Shown here: one piece after another, positions 36,901 through 51,900 of the stretch
How the letters are laid out: the number at the start of each line of letters is the position of its first letter
Numbering within the stretch: position 1 is the first letter of the stretch
Translations under genes and position numbers: made by a program
From: Mytilus trossulus
Lineage: Eukaryota; Mollusca; Bivalvia; Mytilida; Mytilidae
Reading direction: 5' to 3'
Length of the DNA: 64,000 bases
Assembly: GCF_036588685.1 (NCBI RefSeq)
Contig: NC_086375.1
Location: forward strand, 38,524,566-38,588,565
The notes under the pieces: model-generated
Seen by the model: the letters and a program-made list of their open reading frames with translations, nothing else
The model's database searches: none
Told to the model about the DNA's origin: nothing

Positions 36901-39900
36901 GTTTCTATTGCAGAATTTCATAATATTTCTATTAAGAAGTGAATAATTAGGATTTATAGGAAATTGATTTTATGACAGACGATATCATTAATCAAATATT
37001 ATAAGTTTCAATCTCTGCAATTTATATTCCCATATTATCAAGTGAAAATATCATAATTTGTCCTCGTGTTGTGTAAAAGTTACAGATTTTGTACAAGAAC
37101 ATTAATCAGTAGAAATTTTAAGTGGAAACCTACTTTTATGGATTACATCAATTAACCATCATTATTTCATAAGACATAATAATTTCAAGCGCAAAGCATT
37201 TTATTCAATTTTGAATACCTTTTCAAAGAAGAGTGAGAGTTAATTGCTTTTCCAGGTTAATCGCCTTTCCCAGGTTAATAGCAGGATTATTAGTTTAAAT
37301 TGTTTCATGTTGCTGTTTTTCATGTTCAATGCACTGGAATTAAATGTGATTAATGAAGCCTAAATGATATTCCTCAAAATGATTATATAATAACACAACA
37401 ATCTGTATCAATACTGAAATGCATTAGTTCAATTGATTTAGAATAATGCACAAGGATTATTTCTGAGAATATTGATGTCAATCATGGATGTGAACTTTAA
37501 AACATTCTAAAACAGTAGTGCAATCCGGGAGACCAAATCGACAAAAAATTATATATATTTCATCTAAATCATTCTAATAAGAACAATCCTCAGAGCCTAA
37601 TATGTTCTAAAATATTTAAAGATCACTAGTTAGTAAAATTTGCCGTTCTAATCTATTTTGTCTGATCCCCATTACAATATATCCTGAGAAATCGAATTTA
37701 TTGGGAATAACAAAACAAAGCCTAGTATTAACTTCCTGTTTATGAGATTGTCTTATAAAGATAATGGATTCTTTTACAGAAATCTCATACGGAGAGGACA
37801 TGAAACTTTATGATCGATGTCATGTTAAAAGGAATTAAACATTGCTTTGCTTTCCGGAATGATTGATACTCAATGAAATTACTGAATGAGAATGTAAAAG
37901 AAACATAATGCTATCTGTTCATATTAGGGAAATGAATTCGGTAGAGAATTTATTTTCCCTTTTTTCATTTCAATGATATTAAGTTTTGTAGGAGGAAATT
38001 AATAATTACATGTAAAGGTTATATTCTAATATCAGTACGTTTTCGACTATGAAAATCAATTTGTTATATTTCCGTCTCTCTTGTGAGTGATGTCCATACT
38101 TTTAAACCCATATTGCCCTGGTTGACTTTCCATTTCCCAAAATATATTAAAGATTTAAAAAAATGAAATTGACTTTTAATTCCAGAAACCAGTATCATGA
38201 CATCATTTGTTGTGAGAACACGACTTCAATTGCGTGTAAAAAGAAAAAGATGGTTTACTTTCAAAATCAAGTTAACTAAAATATTTCCAATCTGAGCACA
38301 TAAAGCGGAAAATTACTCTTGTATCATCCGTAGTATGACAGAGTGTACCATAAAACATTGAATATTGAATCGAGAAAAATAGCAAGACAGCAAGAAAAAA
38401 TGAAATCCAAGGAAAAATTATAACAAAAAGTTTTTCATCAAATGGCAAAATTAAAAGTTAAAACACATCAAACTTTTGAGAGCAACTTTTCCCCTAAAAC
38501 ATTTAATCCTGACTTACCTATTAAACCATGTGTCTGTATAACGTGGATATGGGTAAGGGTCGTTACTGCTAAAATCATAACTGGCTTTGGCATTCTGTGA
38601 TCAAAACAAAAACCGATATATAGTACTATATAGATATAGGAAGATGTGGTGTGAGTGCCAATGAGACAACTCTCCATCCAAAAATAACCACGAATACATT
38701 GTATGCATAGAAAACCAGTCACTCTCTTATGACTGAACACATCTTCATATTATGAAAAATGAATGATGTAGAAAGAAATAAGAAGTCTTAGCGTTTATAT
38801 ATGAGTATACTATGTAGAAAAATATCAGAAATAATTTACAGTAAAAGATTCTTAAAATTCTTTTTTACAAACATTATTCGTTTCCGTTTATCAAATTTTT
38901 GTCCATCTTATTACTAATGTCTGTGACATTACAAAAAACAAAATCAATTTACAGCAGAAAAATAAATGTCAACGGTTAGGAAAAGCAATAATTTTGTGAC
39001 GTATGCAAGGCTGATAACCTCGCTATTGTTGTCATATGGCTAATTCTCATACTCTTGCAAAAATGTTTTGCTCACTTTTTCGGGAATAAACTTACACAAC
39101 TTCGGAATATTTAAGTCGAAAAGTCTATTACCGAAATAATTATTTCCTCTTTACATTAAGGTCTGTAGGGAGACTTATTATTCATTTTGCGTAATATAAT
39201 CTATCCTCTATTCATGCCGACAATCTTCAACGTACAATCGTTGAAGCTGACATCTAAAGATATCAATTTTCTTCATAAGAGCAATCAATAGGAAACAAAG
39301 TGGGAGGAAAAATTACCCTCTATTACTCCCAAGCATACTTACATAGTTATTCTTCAAATCTTCATGTAAATAATCTATACCTGAAACAATCAATTAAATC
39401 CAAACTTAATTATTGAAGAACAAAAATAGAGTAAATTGTTTACATCAATAATAGAGATACATTTCCAAATGTGAAATGAAATCTACTTCCTAAATTTAGC
39501 AATACTGCACTTTCTCAGGACAAACATAATGGAAATCTATACCCGTATCAATAAAATGAATGCATTATTGAATGTGTTTTATAATATGATATATAGAGAC
39601 AACCAAGGCGGTTTCATATATAGATTTCTTGAATAACTAAACGTCAAAATATTTTAGATTTCATTAGGAACTCATTGTATTTTGTTTTCCTTTTCAATGT
39701 ATGCTTTCTGTAGTAAGCAGAAAATATGGTCTAAGATGGTCACTGAGTTCATTAAAATGTTTTCTTCGGTTGGAAATGACATCAACTAGAATTTAATCAT
39801 CTCATATCAATTTAATAAAAGGAATTTCGTTGGTGTATAACTACAAAAGAATATGACTTATATCATTATTATAATATCATGAACCATTTTGAAACCAGAC

Positions 39901-42900
39901 GCTGACCACTAAATGATAAGATGAAAGCACCATATACAAGTCCTGACCATATTGTAAACAATCAATATCCCTCATATAATGAAAAAAAGAGATCAATAAG
40001 AAATTAATCATACAGTAATTAAAGTTCCATAATGTAAGGACATTACGTTTGTCCATATTAGGTATACAAGACTGATTCCATAAAAGTAATTACTGTGGGA
40101 TAAGAGTTCCGATTTAATCTAAAAATCATAGTATTGACGACACAATCACAAAGAATACGCACGCAGATTTTCAATGCTGATTTGTGATAAAACCAAAATT
40201 AAATCGTCGTTTTAGTTGCTTACAATCAACGTATGTCATAACATATTTGTAACTTAGGTTTTAACGGCCATCATAAATGAAAATAGATTTAATTTACGTG
40301 GCACCGTGGTTATGGAATGTTCGTTTAAAAGATGTTGTTCAATTTTTATTCATTTTATATATGATACATGCGCTATTTAACCAGTTGAACGTCGGTTGTA
40401 AAAAGTAAAACAACAAAAATACTGAACTCAGAGGAAAATTCAAACGAAATGTTTTTGAACATTATCAAATTTCAAAATCAAAAGCTCAATACAAATCAAA
40501 CGAATGGAAAACTACTGTCATATACCTGACTTGATAAATGCATTTTCTTATATACAAAATGGTGGACTAAACCTAGTTTAATAGTTAGCTTTGAATAAAA
40601 TCAAATGTCAAAATCAAAAGCTCATACAAATCAAACGAATAGACAACAACTGTAATATTCCTGACTTGATAAAGGCATTTTCTATATGTAAAAACTGGTT
40701 GAATAAACCCGGTTCTATAGCTAGCTTAACCTATCATTTCATATGACAGTCGCATAAAATCCCATTATATTGGTAACAATGAGTGATCAAAACAAACAAA
40801 CATGATGGGTAGAAATGTCAAAAAAATAAGGGAGGTACGCAGTCAACATTGTGTCACTAAACATTGATTGACTGTTGGTGTTTTAACCCCCAAACATCAA
40901 AAAGGGGCTAAATCGAACTGAAAAACAAAACCTGAGTTATTGCTAGAATAGACGAGGTGCTGTATCTTTTCGTTTTTGGCTAAACTGGTGACCTGGACGG
41001 TTGTCTTATTTTTTTTTCTGTCCAGTTTGGACTTGGGTACACTTTTACTAAAATGATAAGTTTTAGTTTAAATATTTGGCTATCAATAGTTTCGGCCTGA
41101 AAGTTTCTGCTTCCTACTTGTGACTCTGTAAATAAAAAAGGGAAATAGCAAAATTACCGAACTCCACGGAAAATTTCAAACGGAAAGTTCCTTATAAAAA
41201 AACACATTAAATGTATCGAAAACAAAAGTCATATCCATGACTTAGTATAAACATATTTATTAATTAGAGTGGATTGGGAAACAAGTTTTGCAACTTATAT
41301 TTATTCCTTTCCACTTTGTGGGTGCGAGTTCTGCCTTGTAGCGGCATTAGCCTACTTTTTTTCGAAATCTACAAGGGTGTCTTTAACGTGCAAATAGATA
41401 TGGCTCTCTCTTAACACGGGTCAGCCATTTATCGTCCTCTTCCGAAGGACTATCATCGTTTCCTCAAGACCATGACTTTGTACCGGCATTATGTACCAAG
41501 TTCAAACTGATTATTTAACTGTTTATCTGTGCCAACAATTAGTATTGTTGAAAGAACTTTTTTTACTTTAGTAATTGATTAAGTCTTTTCACGATCTATC
41601 AATCTATTTGAGTTCTTTAATGATTTATCAGTTCCCTTAATTTATTGCTCGATTAATTCATTTGGGTTTTTGTACGTTTACAAAAGATTTGAACACTGTG
41701 GTTTTCACAGGGTAGTAACGCGGTAAATGTTAATGATAATGAAATTTATTAGAATCAATACATTATTTAAGTGACATTGATTTTGTCATAAAAGTAATTT
41801 TACAAAATAATGATATTTTTTGTATTTCTCTAATAGAATTTAATATGAATCTGAATTTCTATTTCGAAACGAAGCTGTAATAATGTTTAATTGTGGTAAA
41901 ATCACGTGTTCATTGTTTTTGTCTTCATACTAAAGTCACATGTAATAAGTTTCATAAACCTTTTTGATGTGGCTAATGAAGTTTGTCATATTACAAAAGC
42001 CAAGCTAAATTCAATATGACAGAAATTAAATGGTGTAAAGTTATTGTCCGCTTATTGATGGGAATATTTCTTTGATTCATCAACAGAATTGAAGATGAAA
42101 AATTATCAATAATAACTTAGAACCAACCATTACACGTTAACTGATGTTGTTTTGTTGCTTAACTCCCCAATGCATGTTGAAAGCAACAACCAACCAATAC
42201 GCGTCAAAGACGAATCAGAAACCCGTCTGATGGCAAAGTGTTTTGATTTCGAATCAGTACTCGACGACTACTCTACACGATTCTCTTCTTTTTCTTTTTT
42301 TTAATTTCCAATATTACATGCTTTATTTCATTCTAAACATTTACTGAAACTAGTCAAAACTTTGAATTTTTGAAATACTAAGGCTTTTCTACCTCAGAAA
42401 TAGATTATCGTAGCTAAATTTTGCAAAACTTTTAGGAATTGTTGGTCCTCAAAACTCTTTAACTTCGTTCTTTATTTGGCTTTTAAAACTTTTTTGGATA
42501 CAAACGTCTTTTGTGAACGAAAAACGCGAGTCTGGCGCAAATACAAAATTTCAATCCGGGTATCTATGACGAGTTTATTTAGAGGAGAACATCACTTTTC
42601 AAGCCTTTTACTATTGCAGCATGTAAGAACGCATCACACTATCTTACAATGGATTTGAAATAATGCCTTTGATTTACTCTCTACCATTTATGGTATCATT
42701 TGAAACAAGCGAAATTAAACTTTATGACTTAAAATGATTAAATGTAAATCGGCTTTAGCATCTTTTATATTTAAAATAATATGCAACAAGAAACTGCACG
42801 CGATGTCGTGTAAAGTAAACCCCCACTCGTTTATAAATAAAACATTGCCGGAAAACGTCATGTTGTGTGTGTGTAATAAAGTATTTGGTTAAATAAAAAG

Positions 42901-45900
42901 TGAGTGTCTAGCAAACCAAATATCATATTATTCCCTAATAGAAAGGCTGAATAACATTTAACGAAATTGGAGGACGGACAATGTTATTGTAGCATGTGAT
43001 TATACCACACACGACTTGAGTTGAGATACAAAAATGGGGATATACATAGGCCATTACGAAAACATCAACAGCAATTCACCAATCGTTATGAAAGCAAATA
43101 ACTATTAAACAAAGAAAGACAAAATGGCAAAATCCAAATTGGAAGTGTTTGTCATTATTAATAGCAATGTCCAAACTATTTTCTTCCAGTCCATTCGAAA
43201 TAACTTTAAAATAATCAGTGTGCATCACTTCTTTAAATTATTTCTTCACAAACCGAAAATTCATAATAATAAACATGTACAATTTGGATTTTGTCATTTT
43301 GTCTTTTTTTGCTATAAGTTATTCGCTTTCATATTGATTAGAATTATAACACAATGCTGACCACTCTATCCATATTTTTGACAATCTTACCAAATTTGAC
43401 CTTTTTTGTTTTTGGTCACATATTTCTGTCAATATAATGAAATCGTATGCGACTGCCATACAAGTGAAAGGTTTAGCTAGTTATGAAACCAGGTTTTTAC
43501 CTAAAAGTTTCTATATTAGAAAATATCTGTACTAAGTCAGGGATGTAACAGTTGTTCTGTTTGAGCTTTTGATTATGCTATTTGTACTTTTCGATCGGAA
43601 TTTTGAATTTTCCTCTGAGTTCGGTATATTTACTTTTTACCGTTTATACTATAAACTTACCATCGTCCATGATAGCGGTTGTTACATCTTTTCCTGTATA
43701 TCCCATTGCCCATGCTATTTCTACATTCAAATCAAGCCCTGGTTTACCACCAGACTGACCAACATTTTTCTGAAATAAACATATGAATATATTTAAGGGA
43801 CCATCATCATAGAGTTATATCCATTGAAGTGCGCAAGTGAAAAGCAACATAAATGATTCATGTATGTTCAATAGTGCTGTCAAGGTAAGCTGCCGTATTA
43901 GACCGTATAGCTCAATTCTGTTTTACTTTTACCAAGACCTTTATAAAAGAACAAATTTTGAAGGGCAAGGTAAGTAAAAATTATTCATACACGCATGCGC
44001 AAATGTAATGCACCAGGTAACTGTAATGTAAATTCACCATAAGTTTTCCCAAGGAATTTTCGATTTTAATACCCAGCTTTGTTTTACATCGTTCAGGTAA
44101 TTTTTAAAGAACTAAGGAATTTGATAAAACTCATAAAAGGATGATGCTGTTAAAATCAAGTTTTTTAGTTCACCATTTAAGACCTACCAGACAATGCCTA
44201 GATAAAGACTTGTTGCTTTGATGTTTTATATATTTCGAAATTTTAGTCAGGTGTTTATTTTTAAATACGAACTTGCAAATACAATAATCAAACATCGTTG
44301 CTTTGATCTAAGGGAAGGTCAGAATGACGGATAGAGAACAAAAAGTTGAAAAATAAGGTTAAAACAAATTTGACTCCCAAAAAACCCCGCAAATTTTATA
44401 TATTATAAAATTGAGAATGGAAAATGGGAATGTATCAAAGAGACAACAACCCGACCATAGAAAAAAAAAACAACGGAAGGTCATCAACAGGTCTTCAATG
44501 TAACGAGAAATTCCAGCACCCGGAGGTGTCCTTCAGCTGGCCCCTAAAAAATATATACTAGTTCAGTGATAATGAAAGCCATACTAATTTCCAAATTGTA
44601 CACAAGAAACTAAAATTAAAATAATACAACACTAACAAAGACCAGAGGCTCCTGACTTGGGACAGGCGCAAAAATGCGACGGGGTTAAACATGTTTATGA
44701 GATCTCAACCCTCCCCCTATTGAATTTTTGCAGTATGTAGATGACTTAATGTATAAAATGCCTTGTCAATTTTTAAAAGCGTTGAAAAACTAGAGTAGAC
44801 GTTATCATACACTTTTGAATTATTTCATATTCCTTTAATCTTGTGACCTTTTATAGCTTACTTTACAGTGACCTGTAGTCTTTGACATTCTTGTCCTATG
44901 GTCTTAATGGATATTAGTTTCATTGGCAATCATACTACATTTCCCAATTTGTATATTGCAAGACATTCTATTCTATATCATAAATATTTTAGGCCTTTTT
45001 TGTAACAAGGATCTATATTATGTCATACTAAGTAAGTCAAATCGAATGAGAAGACGGAAATTAAATCAAAGTCTACAGAAAGGTTTTTACAAGATAATCA
45101 GTGACTCGTAAAACGCAGTAAACACTAAAGTCGAATGGTTATCAAGCCAACATGAAAAGAAATAATTTGATTACTTGACGGTTGGAAGCCAAGAAACTTG
45201 ATATTACAAGACTTTGCTTCTCGTATAAGTGTATATAATTGACATATGAAACAGTATTGATGATTTTCTACAATTACCATACAACATTGACCAATTTATT
45301 TCTATGGCTAAAAACCTTTAAGTTACTTTAAAAGGTCTTGTGATATTTCATTTAGAAATGATTTTCGATTAGTCATTGCTTCGATAGCAGTTTTCTTTAT
45401 GAAATTTTGCCACTTAAGAAATTGGTATCTTAGGCTCAATAAAGAAGTTGTGTTAGTTTTCATTTGGTTTGTTTATCGTTCATTTTTGTATTTTAGTATT
45501 TGTAAAAATCAGAAGTTTCTTTAAAAGGTCTTATGATATTTCATTTAGAAATGTTCTTCGATCAGCTATTGCTTTGACACCAGTTTCCATTATCCCTTTT
45601 AGAAAATTGTGTTTGTTTTTCGGTTGTGTTTTATCATTTACTTTTGCATTTTATGGTAATTGACGTTTATTTAGTATTTGTAATCCGAGTTGTTTATATG
45701 GACAAGGCTAAGTCCATTGATTTCTATCTACATAGATTGAATAACCCATACCATTCCTCTTTGTGTCTTTTAATGAACCTTTCACACTCAATTGTTGATT
45801 AGTACTAGATAAGATAATTGGCAATGGTGATCATCGCTTAGGGGGCCGATTTGATTGATTTTTCTTTTTGAACTGATAATAGAACGGTTTTATGGAGAGG

Positions 45901-48900
45901 AAGTTGCAATCTATACTTTCTTGCCGATTGTCACTCCTAAATACGCAACCAGAAGGCTGTACATAACAAAGTGACAGAATAAACACCGTATTTCATCTTT
46001 GATATGATAGCCTGCGCGAATCTTGAAAAGGGCAGAACAATTTAATTACAACAATTTAATTCAATTTTAGAATTTGCAGATGCTTAAGGGCCAAAATCAA
46101 CATTTGATGAAATAATTGATAGTATTAGTAAACTGTAAAATGTACTGCCCGCAAATTCATTTGCATAACTGATCTCACCTTCAAGGCCTCTTCAAGGAGA
46201 ATAAACGGGGATAACCTTTTTTTACCGGAGTTTAAACGTAGGAGTACAATTTTTACAAGTGACTAAGGCTAGAACATCAATTCCAAATAGGCTTGACTTA
46301 ACACAAAGTTATTTTGTAACCTCTCGTATATCAATTATGTAGATGCTTTCGCGTGCATTATGGAATTAATCAATGATCGGTACACATTTTTCATCGTACA
46401 TTTCCACTAACAACAATAAACGCAACATGTACTAATGACAATTCGCGTGAACCGGAAGACATATTGCAACAATCGAAAAAAACTTTAAAGTAAAGTTACT
46501 ATCTACGTCATAGTTCGCAAATCTTCACATGCTACTCAATACTATTTTTATCACAAAAACATTAACATTAAATGCGGAAAGCAATTAATAATTCAATAAG
46601 TCTTGAGTGTTAGTATTCTAAAAACAAGTGTTTGGTGTCATTTAAAGTAGTGACTTCGTGACACGATAAAATACGACACGAAACGTTATCAAGACACTCG
46701 ACTTTATTGCTGCCAATTAAAAAGAAACCCACAAGTTGATGTGTTGAAAATAATGTTTTAATGATATAAAACCCACACCGTATAGCAAGCTATCAAAGAC
46801 CTAGAAATGAAAATTTAAAACAATGCAAACGAGAAAACTGATTTTTGTACAAGACAATTTTAAAACAGACAATAAATACCATATAATGCAACAAATGAAA
46901 ACCGCTTAACTAAAGGCTGCTGACTTGGTTCAGGCATTACTCTAATGAAGAATGCATAATATTAAAAAAGAAGTCCAATTGACACAGAAATTAATATGTT
47001 ACCACCCTAATCCCAACATTGGTCAGGTTTGCAGCAGAGCACAAGAAACCAAATACATCACAATAAATGAATGGTAAAGGAGATATATTATATATGTATA
47101 TTTTTCAGACTACATATTTTAAACGATGGTATGGTACATATGCTACTGCTTCTGGATAGTGCTTGTTTGGTCGTTTTTGAAGACATATCAGTTGCTTATA
47201 ATATTTCTAGAAGAAATCCCTTTTTTTAGTATATAGGTTGAATTTGGGAATCATATAAAATTATGCATACATATTCAACACCATCTGGGATATAATCATA
47301 ACTCGCAGTTGTGTATATCAAAATATGGTCTTATAACAGGCGTGGATACATAATTTGATGTTAGGAGTGAATACTTCTGTAAATTAGGAGTAAGAGGACC
47401 ATATTTTGACCTCCAAAAAAATTGGTGTTGTTTGTCCTATTTTTTTTTATTTTTTAGGGAGGACGAATGTGGCAGTCTTACATAAGCCAGAGTATTAAAC
47501 CCCGGACTTTATAAAAGTGTAAGATACTTCTTTATATTAGTAAAAAAAGGTTTATACGTAAACCTTAAAAGTACAATTAAAAAATAAGAACATGATATTG
47601 GGATTATCTTACGGTACTTCAGTGCACCATTTCCAAATGGCCAATAGTATACTACCAGTATAATATTGTTCAACGAATTCTACTTGTTTTCCCGTATGAT
47701 CTAGTTTTATTTAAAAAATAATTTAAAATGATTTTTCTAAGCTTGCAATAATGTTTGATAATCGGTTTGAAATTTGAGACGTATTCAAAGGATATTCACG
47801 TCTATATGTTTGTACAAATTGTATGTCATTCTGCGCTGTTGTTAAGAACAATTTGACAGTCTAGCTTTTTGTTTCCAATTTTAACTAAATTGTTTATCCA
47901 TTTTTTATAACATAGTGTGTTTATTGATCTGGTTCTCTTTTCCTTTTAATTTGTTCTTTAAGTATTTAATCCTAGATAGAGTTGCAATTATATTGCAATC
48001 CGGCCTAGAGCTGCAATTATGTTGAATCCGGCCTACGCATTTTAAATTTCATTTCCATTGAAGTTTATGAAATACAAAGTAATTATTTTCCAATTAATTC
48101 AAAAGTCTTCTTCGATTTTAACTCTCTAAGTAATGACAGTTAAACAGATTTACACGTTGTTATGGTACTATACAGTCCATTGTTTTGTAACATTCTACCG
48201 ATATTGCTTTTTTACTCTGAAATAAAGGCGTTAACAAAACTGGTCATGTGTAGGCTGACATCGACTGCAAAACCTATAGTTCAACAAACACCACGATTTT
48301 TACACTATCGTGATCTTTTAAATCAGAAAATCTCCAAATTCATAAGTTTGTTTTGTCACACGTAGGACAGAGCTGTCACAATGCTTACTGGTGAAGCTCG
48401 CAAGCTGTAACTGCAATGTTTTGCATATAATACTATTACCTATTATATATATATGCCTGACAATATGCGTATGTTTTTTTTAATGTTGTTAATGAACGAC
48501 TTTTATAAATTTAATTTCTCAATTCTTCATTTTACCCGCAAAAGATTATAATATATGTACAATTTCCGTCAATGGCTTTGTTTATTTCCGCCACCAGCTT
48601 AGTTCTTCTCAATGGTTAAAAAAAGAAAAAAAACTTGCATTCATTTGAACACAAAACATTCTTAGTTTTTTTGTCGTAACTCTTGTTGCCATCAGTCTGT
48701 TCAGTGTCATTGAGGATGATAAATTGACCAAGAGAGCAGACCATAATCCGTTTATAGCACGACTATGGAATCTTATTCGACAATTTAAGTATGATAGATG
48801 ATTATTATTACGTGATCTCACTGAAAACCATTTGTCAAGCATTTACAAAAGTCAACCGTGAAGAAAAATGCTTTAGAGTTGCTTAAGAAAAACAATTTTT

Positions 48901-51900
48901 TTCCATACCACATGGGAAATAAAAACCAGTAATTTTTATTGGAGTCTTAGGAAACTGGCGTGAGACGGAAAAGCATTAGACATGAAACATTATAAAAGTC
49001 ATTGTTTGGGATGTAAGGGTTTAATTTTGACAACTTTAGATAGATACGTACCGTACTGAACTGTTTAGGTTAAAACAAAACAAAAAGACAAGAGGTTACA
49101 GAATAAAAAGAGATGATAAGAAAAAAAAGCCAAAAGATACAAAAGGGACATTCAAACTCGTTATTCAAATATACACTTATTTGAACTTTGGTGGTAGGTT
49201 ATCTCATTGACAATCATATTAAACATCTCCTTGCGTTCATATTGACAATGTGATGGCAAATAAGCGAAAAGCAACAGGTAAAAAACTTAAAACTGCACAA
49301 CACGAACCGGATGAAAAAAAACTGAGCGGTTTCAGGGGCTCAAGAAGGTAGGATTTCGGTATTGTGCCATATAAATATACACCCATCATATAGTCAATTT
49401 TGTTCATACACCTTTATATTACAAAAAGGAACAAAGATTTTTCATAGTATTACTAACTTACCAAATACCATTCTTTTTGAAATAAAGGATCCTGAGGTTC
49501 TGCATAGCTATAAGATTTTGAATAGTCCAATAATTTGGCTGACTCGGGGTCCTTTAAACGTATTTCTGATACTGGTACCCCTCTTATCTTAGGCTGAAAT
49601 CCTCGTTTTGCTCGTCTAAAACCAGTTTGCTGTATCGCTCTTTTTACCTTAAAAGAAAAAGGTATATCAATTTATAACAACCATCCTATTTAAAGTACAA
49701 AAAAAGCATTGTTTTGTGCTCAAAGAGTCTGATGTGATAAATCTGTTTGTCGTCTGCAAAGGACTGTCACGTGCTTGTTTAAAAGATGGACTTCACAGAA
49801 CATGAATTATAAAAGCAACAATGACATAAATCGGGATCGTTTTAATAGTCACGGAAATAGTTTTTGTTTTCTAAGAATCTAATTTCCTTTCCACAAAACC
49901 GTAGACGGTGTCTTTCGTAAGATTTAGAAAAAAATAGAACAAACGACCAGTAAACTAAAGAGTTTTATTACCTTATTATATATATTTAAAGAATTTGTGG
50001 TATGAGTGGTATGAGACATGCTTTCAAAAGTCTTATTTCGCACAATGGACAAAATCAGACACGTAATTACAAAGCAGCTTTACTATAAAAGACAAACGTG
50101 CTATAAATTAACAGGAATGACGTACTAAAGTTTGTACATTATGCGATACATCAAACAATAACATGGAATTGTTTCATTTGACGACAAGATTTATTCGTTT
50201 TTCAAGAAGGATCGTGTTTAATTAAGATCTGACAAAATATTTAATTCCAAAAAGCAATCCATTCTCACAAATCTTAGTACCAAAGTTTTATAAGCTATCT
50301 GTTACAAAATATTTATTTCCAAAAAGCAATCCATTCTCACAAATCTAAGTATACCAATGTTTATAAGCTATCTGTTTCTTCTATCATTCGTAACAATTTA
50401 GAAATGAAAAACGACATAAGGTTTATTTGCATAGTACATTTACGTATTTAGATAACTGTAAATAAGGTAAAAAGTCATCTATTGAACGTCATTGTAATAG
50501 AACAGACGTAAATAGTTATAATGTGATAATAGATAAATGGAATAAAAAAAAATAACGAACGTTCTTTGTAAATCAGATCACAATATATAATTGTCTGTTT
50601 ATCAGAAATATAGAAATCCTACACATGATAAACAAGACAGAATACAAGATTAATATCCAATTATATATAGATATATTGAATGTGATAGGCTAGCCGATGG
50701 TCTTCATCAAAAATGTTAAAGTTATACACCGCGATAAGAAATGCCGTTGAAAGTGAATCGTTACGATAAACATGAAGTTCTCGCTATACAAGCAAAACGT
50801 TGGGTGTATCTGGAAATTGATAATGAATTCTTAATATACTAAAATTCACTTATTATTCCTTTGTAGCCGTAGATTATGTTTTCTGTTTTGAATTAATAAA
50901 AATGCAATGTGGTTTCATTGAACATTAAAAAAAAAACCTAATAGAACGAAGGAGTACCTTTATGATTTTAAAGATATAGGAAGATGTGGTGTGAGTGCCA
51001 ATGAGACAACTCTTAATATTTAGGACAAAATTTAGGTTTCTGAAAACATTAAACAGTTTCATGAATTGCGATTATTTTTTTTTAATTAAAACATTGGAAA
51101 TACTAAAAGAAAACATACGAAATTATGACAGGAACTTACTAACAGATGGTAATCAGAAATAAGAAAAAAAGTGAGGCCAAGGACAGTAAATGACCATCAG
51201 ATTATTTTGGTAAATAGTTAACGATCTACTCTCGAAGTTTTCATCATGCTGTACTGTCAAAGAAAATATTTCAAAATTGTAAAAAAAACAAAAAAACATT
51301 TGAATATGAAAATTTACTTACCATAGGATGAGCTTTTAGTTTACGTGTGTGAATTATACTTCTGCGGGATCGTATATGTGGTACAGCTGAGTGTGAAAAG
51401 TGGAACTCTCGTTGAGAACCTAACATCTGAAAAAGAAAAGAGAATATGAACAATATTAAAATCAACTTTCCTGAAACACAATAAAATGTCTCCATAAATA
51501 AAATGTGATGGAATCTACATATGTAACTGGCAAATTACTTTATTAGTATTCTGATAACAAGCGTTTTACATAAAATACGAATAACAGATGTATAATGTTC
51601 AATCCGGCAGTATCTATAATGTTAGATTTCGAGTAATTTATCTAATGTCTGGTGGTTTGTTGTTTTTCTGATATATTTTTTTCGTTGTGTTGTCCTCCCT
51701 TCGTCAGGTTTATTTTGCTTTACCGCCTCTGTGGCTTTTTTCAATGATTTTGTTGTGTATATATCTTGTAACAGTTAACTAACAAGACTGAACCTTTTTC
51801 TTACACATATTCAGAAGGAACTGTATAAAAATGTTCACAGGCAATACTTTATTTTTTTTAAATAGGGAGATGTGGTACGATTGCCAATGAGACAATTATC

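Larger units (their letters stand above)
43770..49461. other. PCSK2 intron 3
   Basis: 5.7 kb without a nested gene that I can support. Besides the repeats listed separately it contains R-E end pieces at about 44885-44955 and 49190-49240, and a 29-bp doublet at 47977-48033 (GCAATTATATTGCAATCCGG). Confidence 0.5.
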
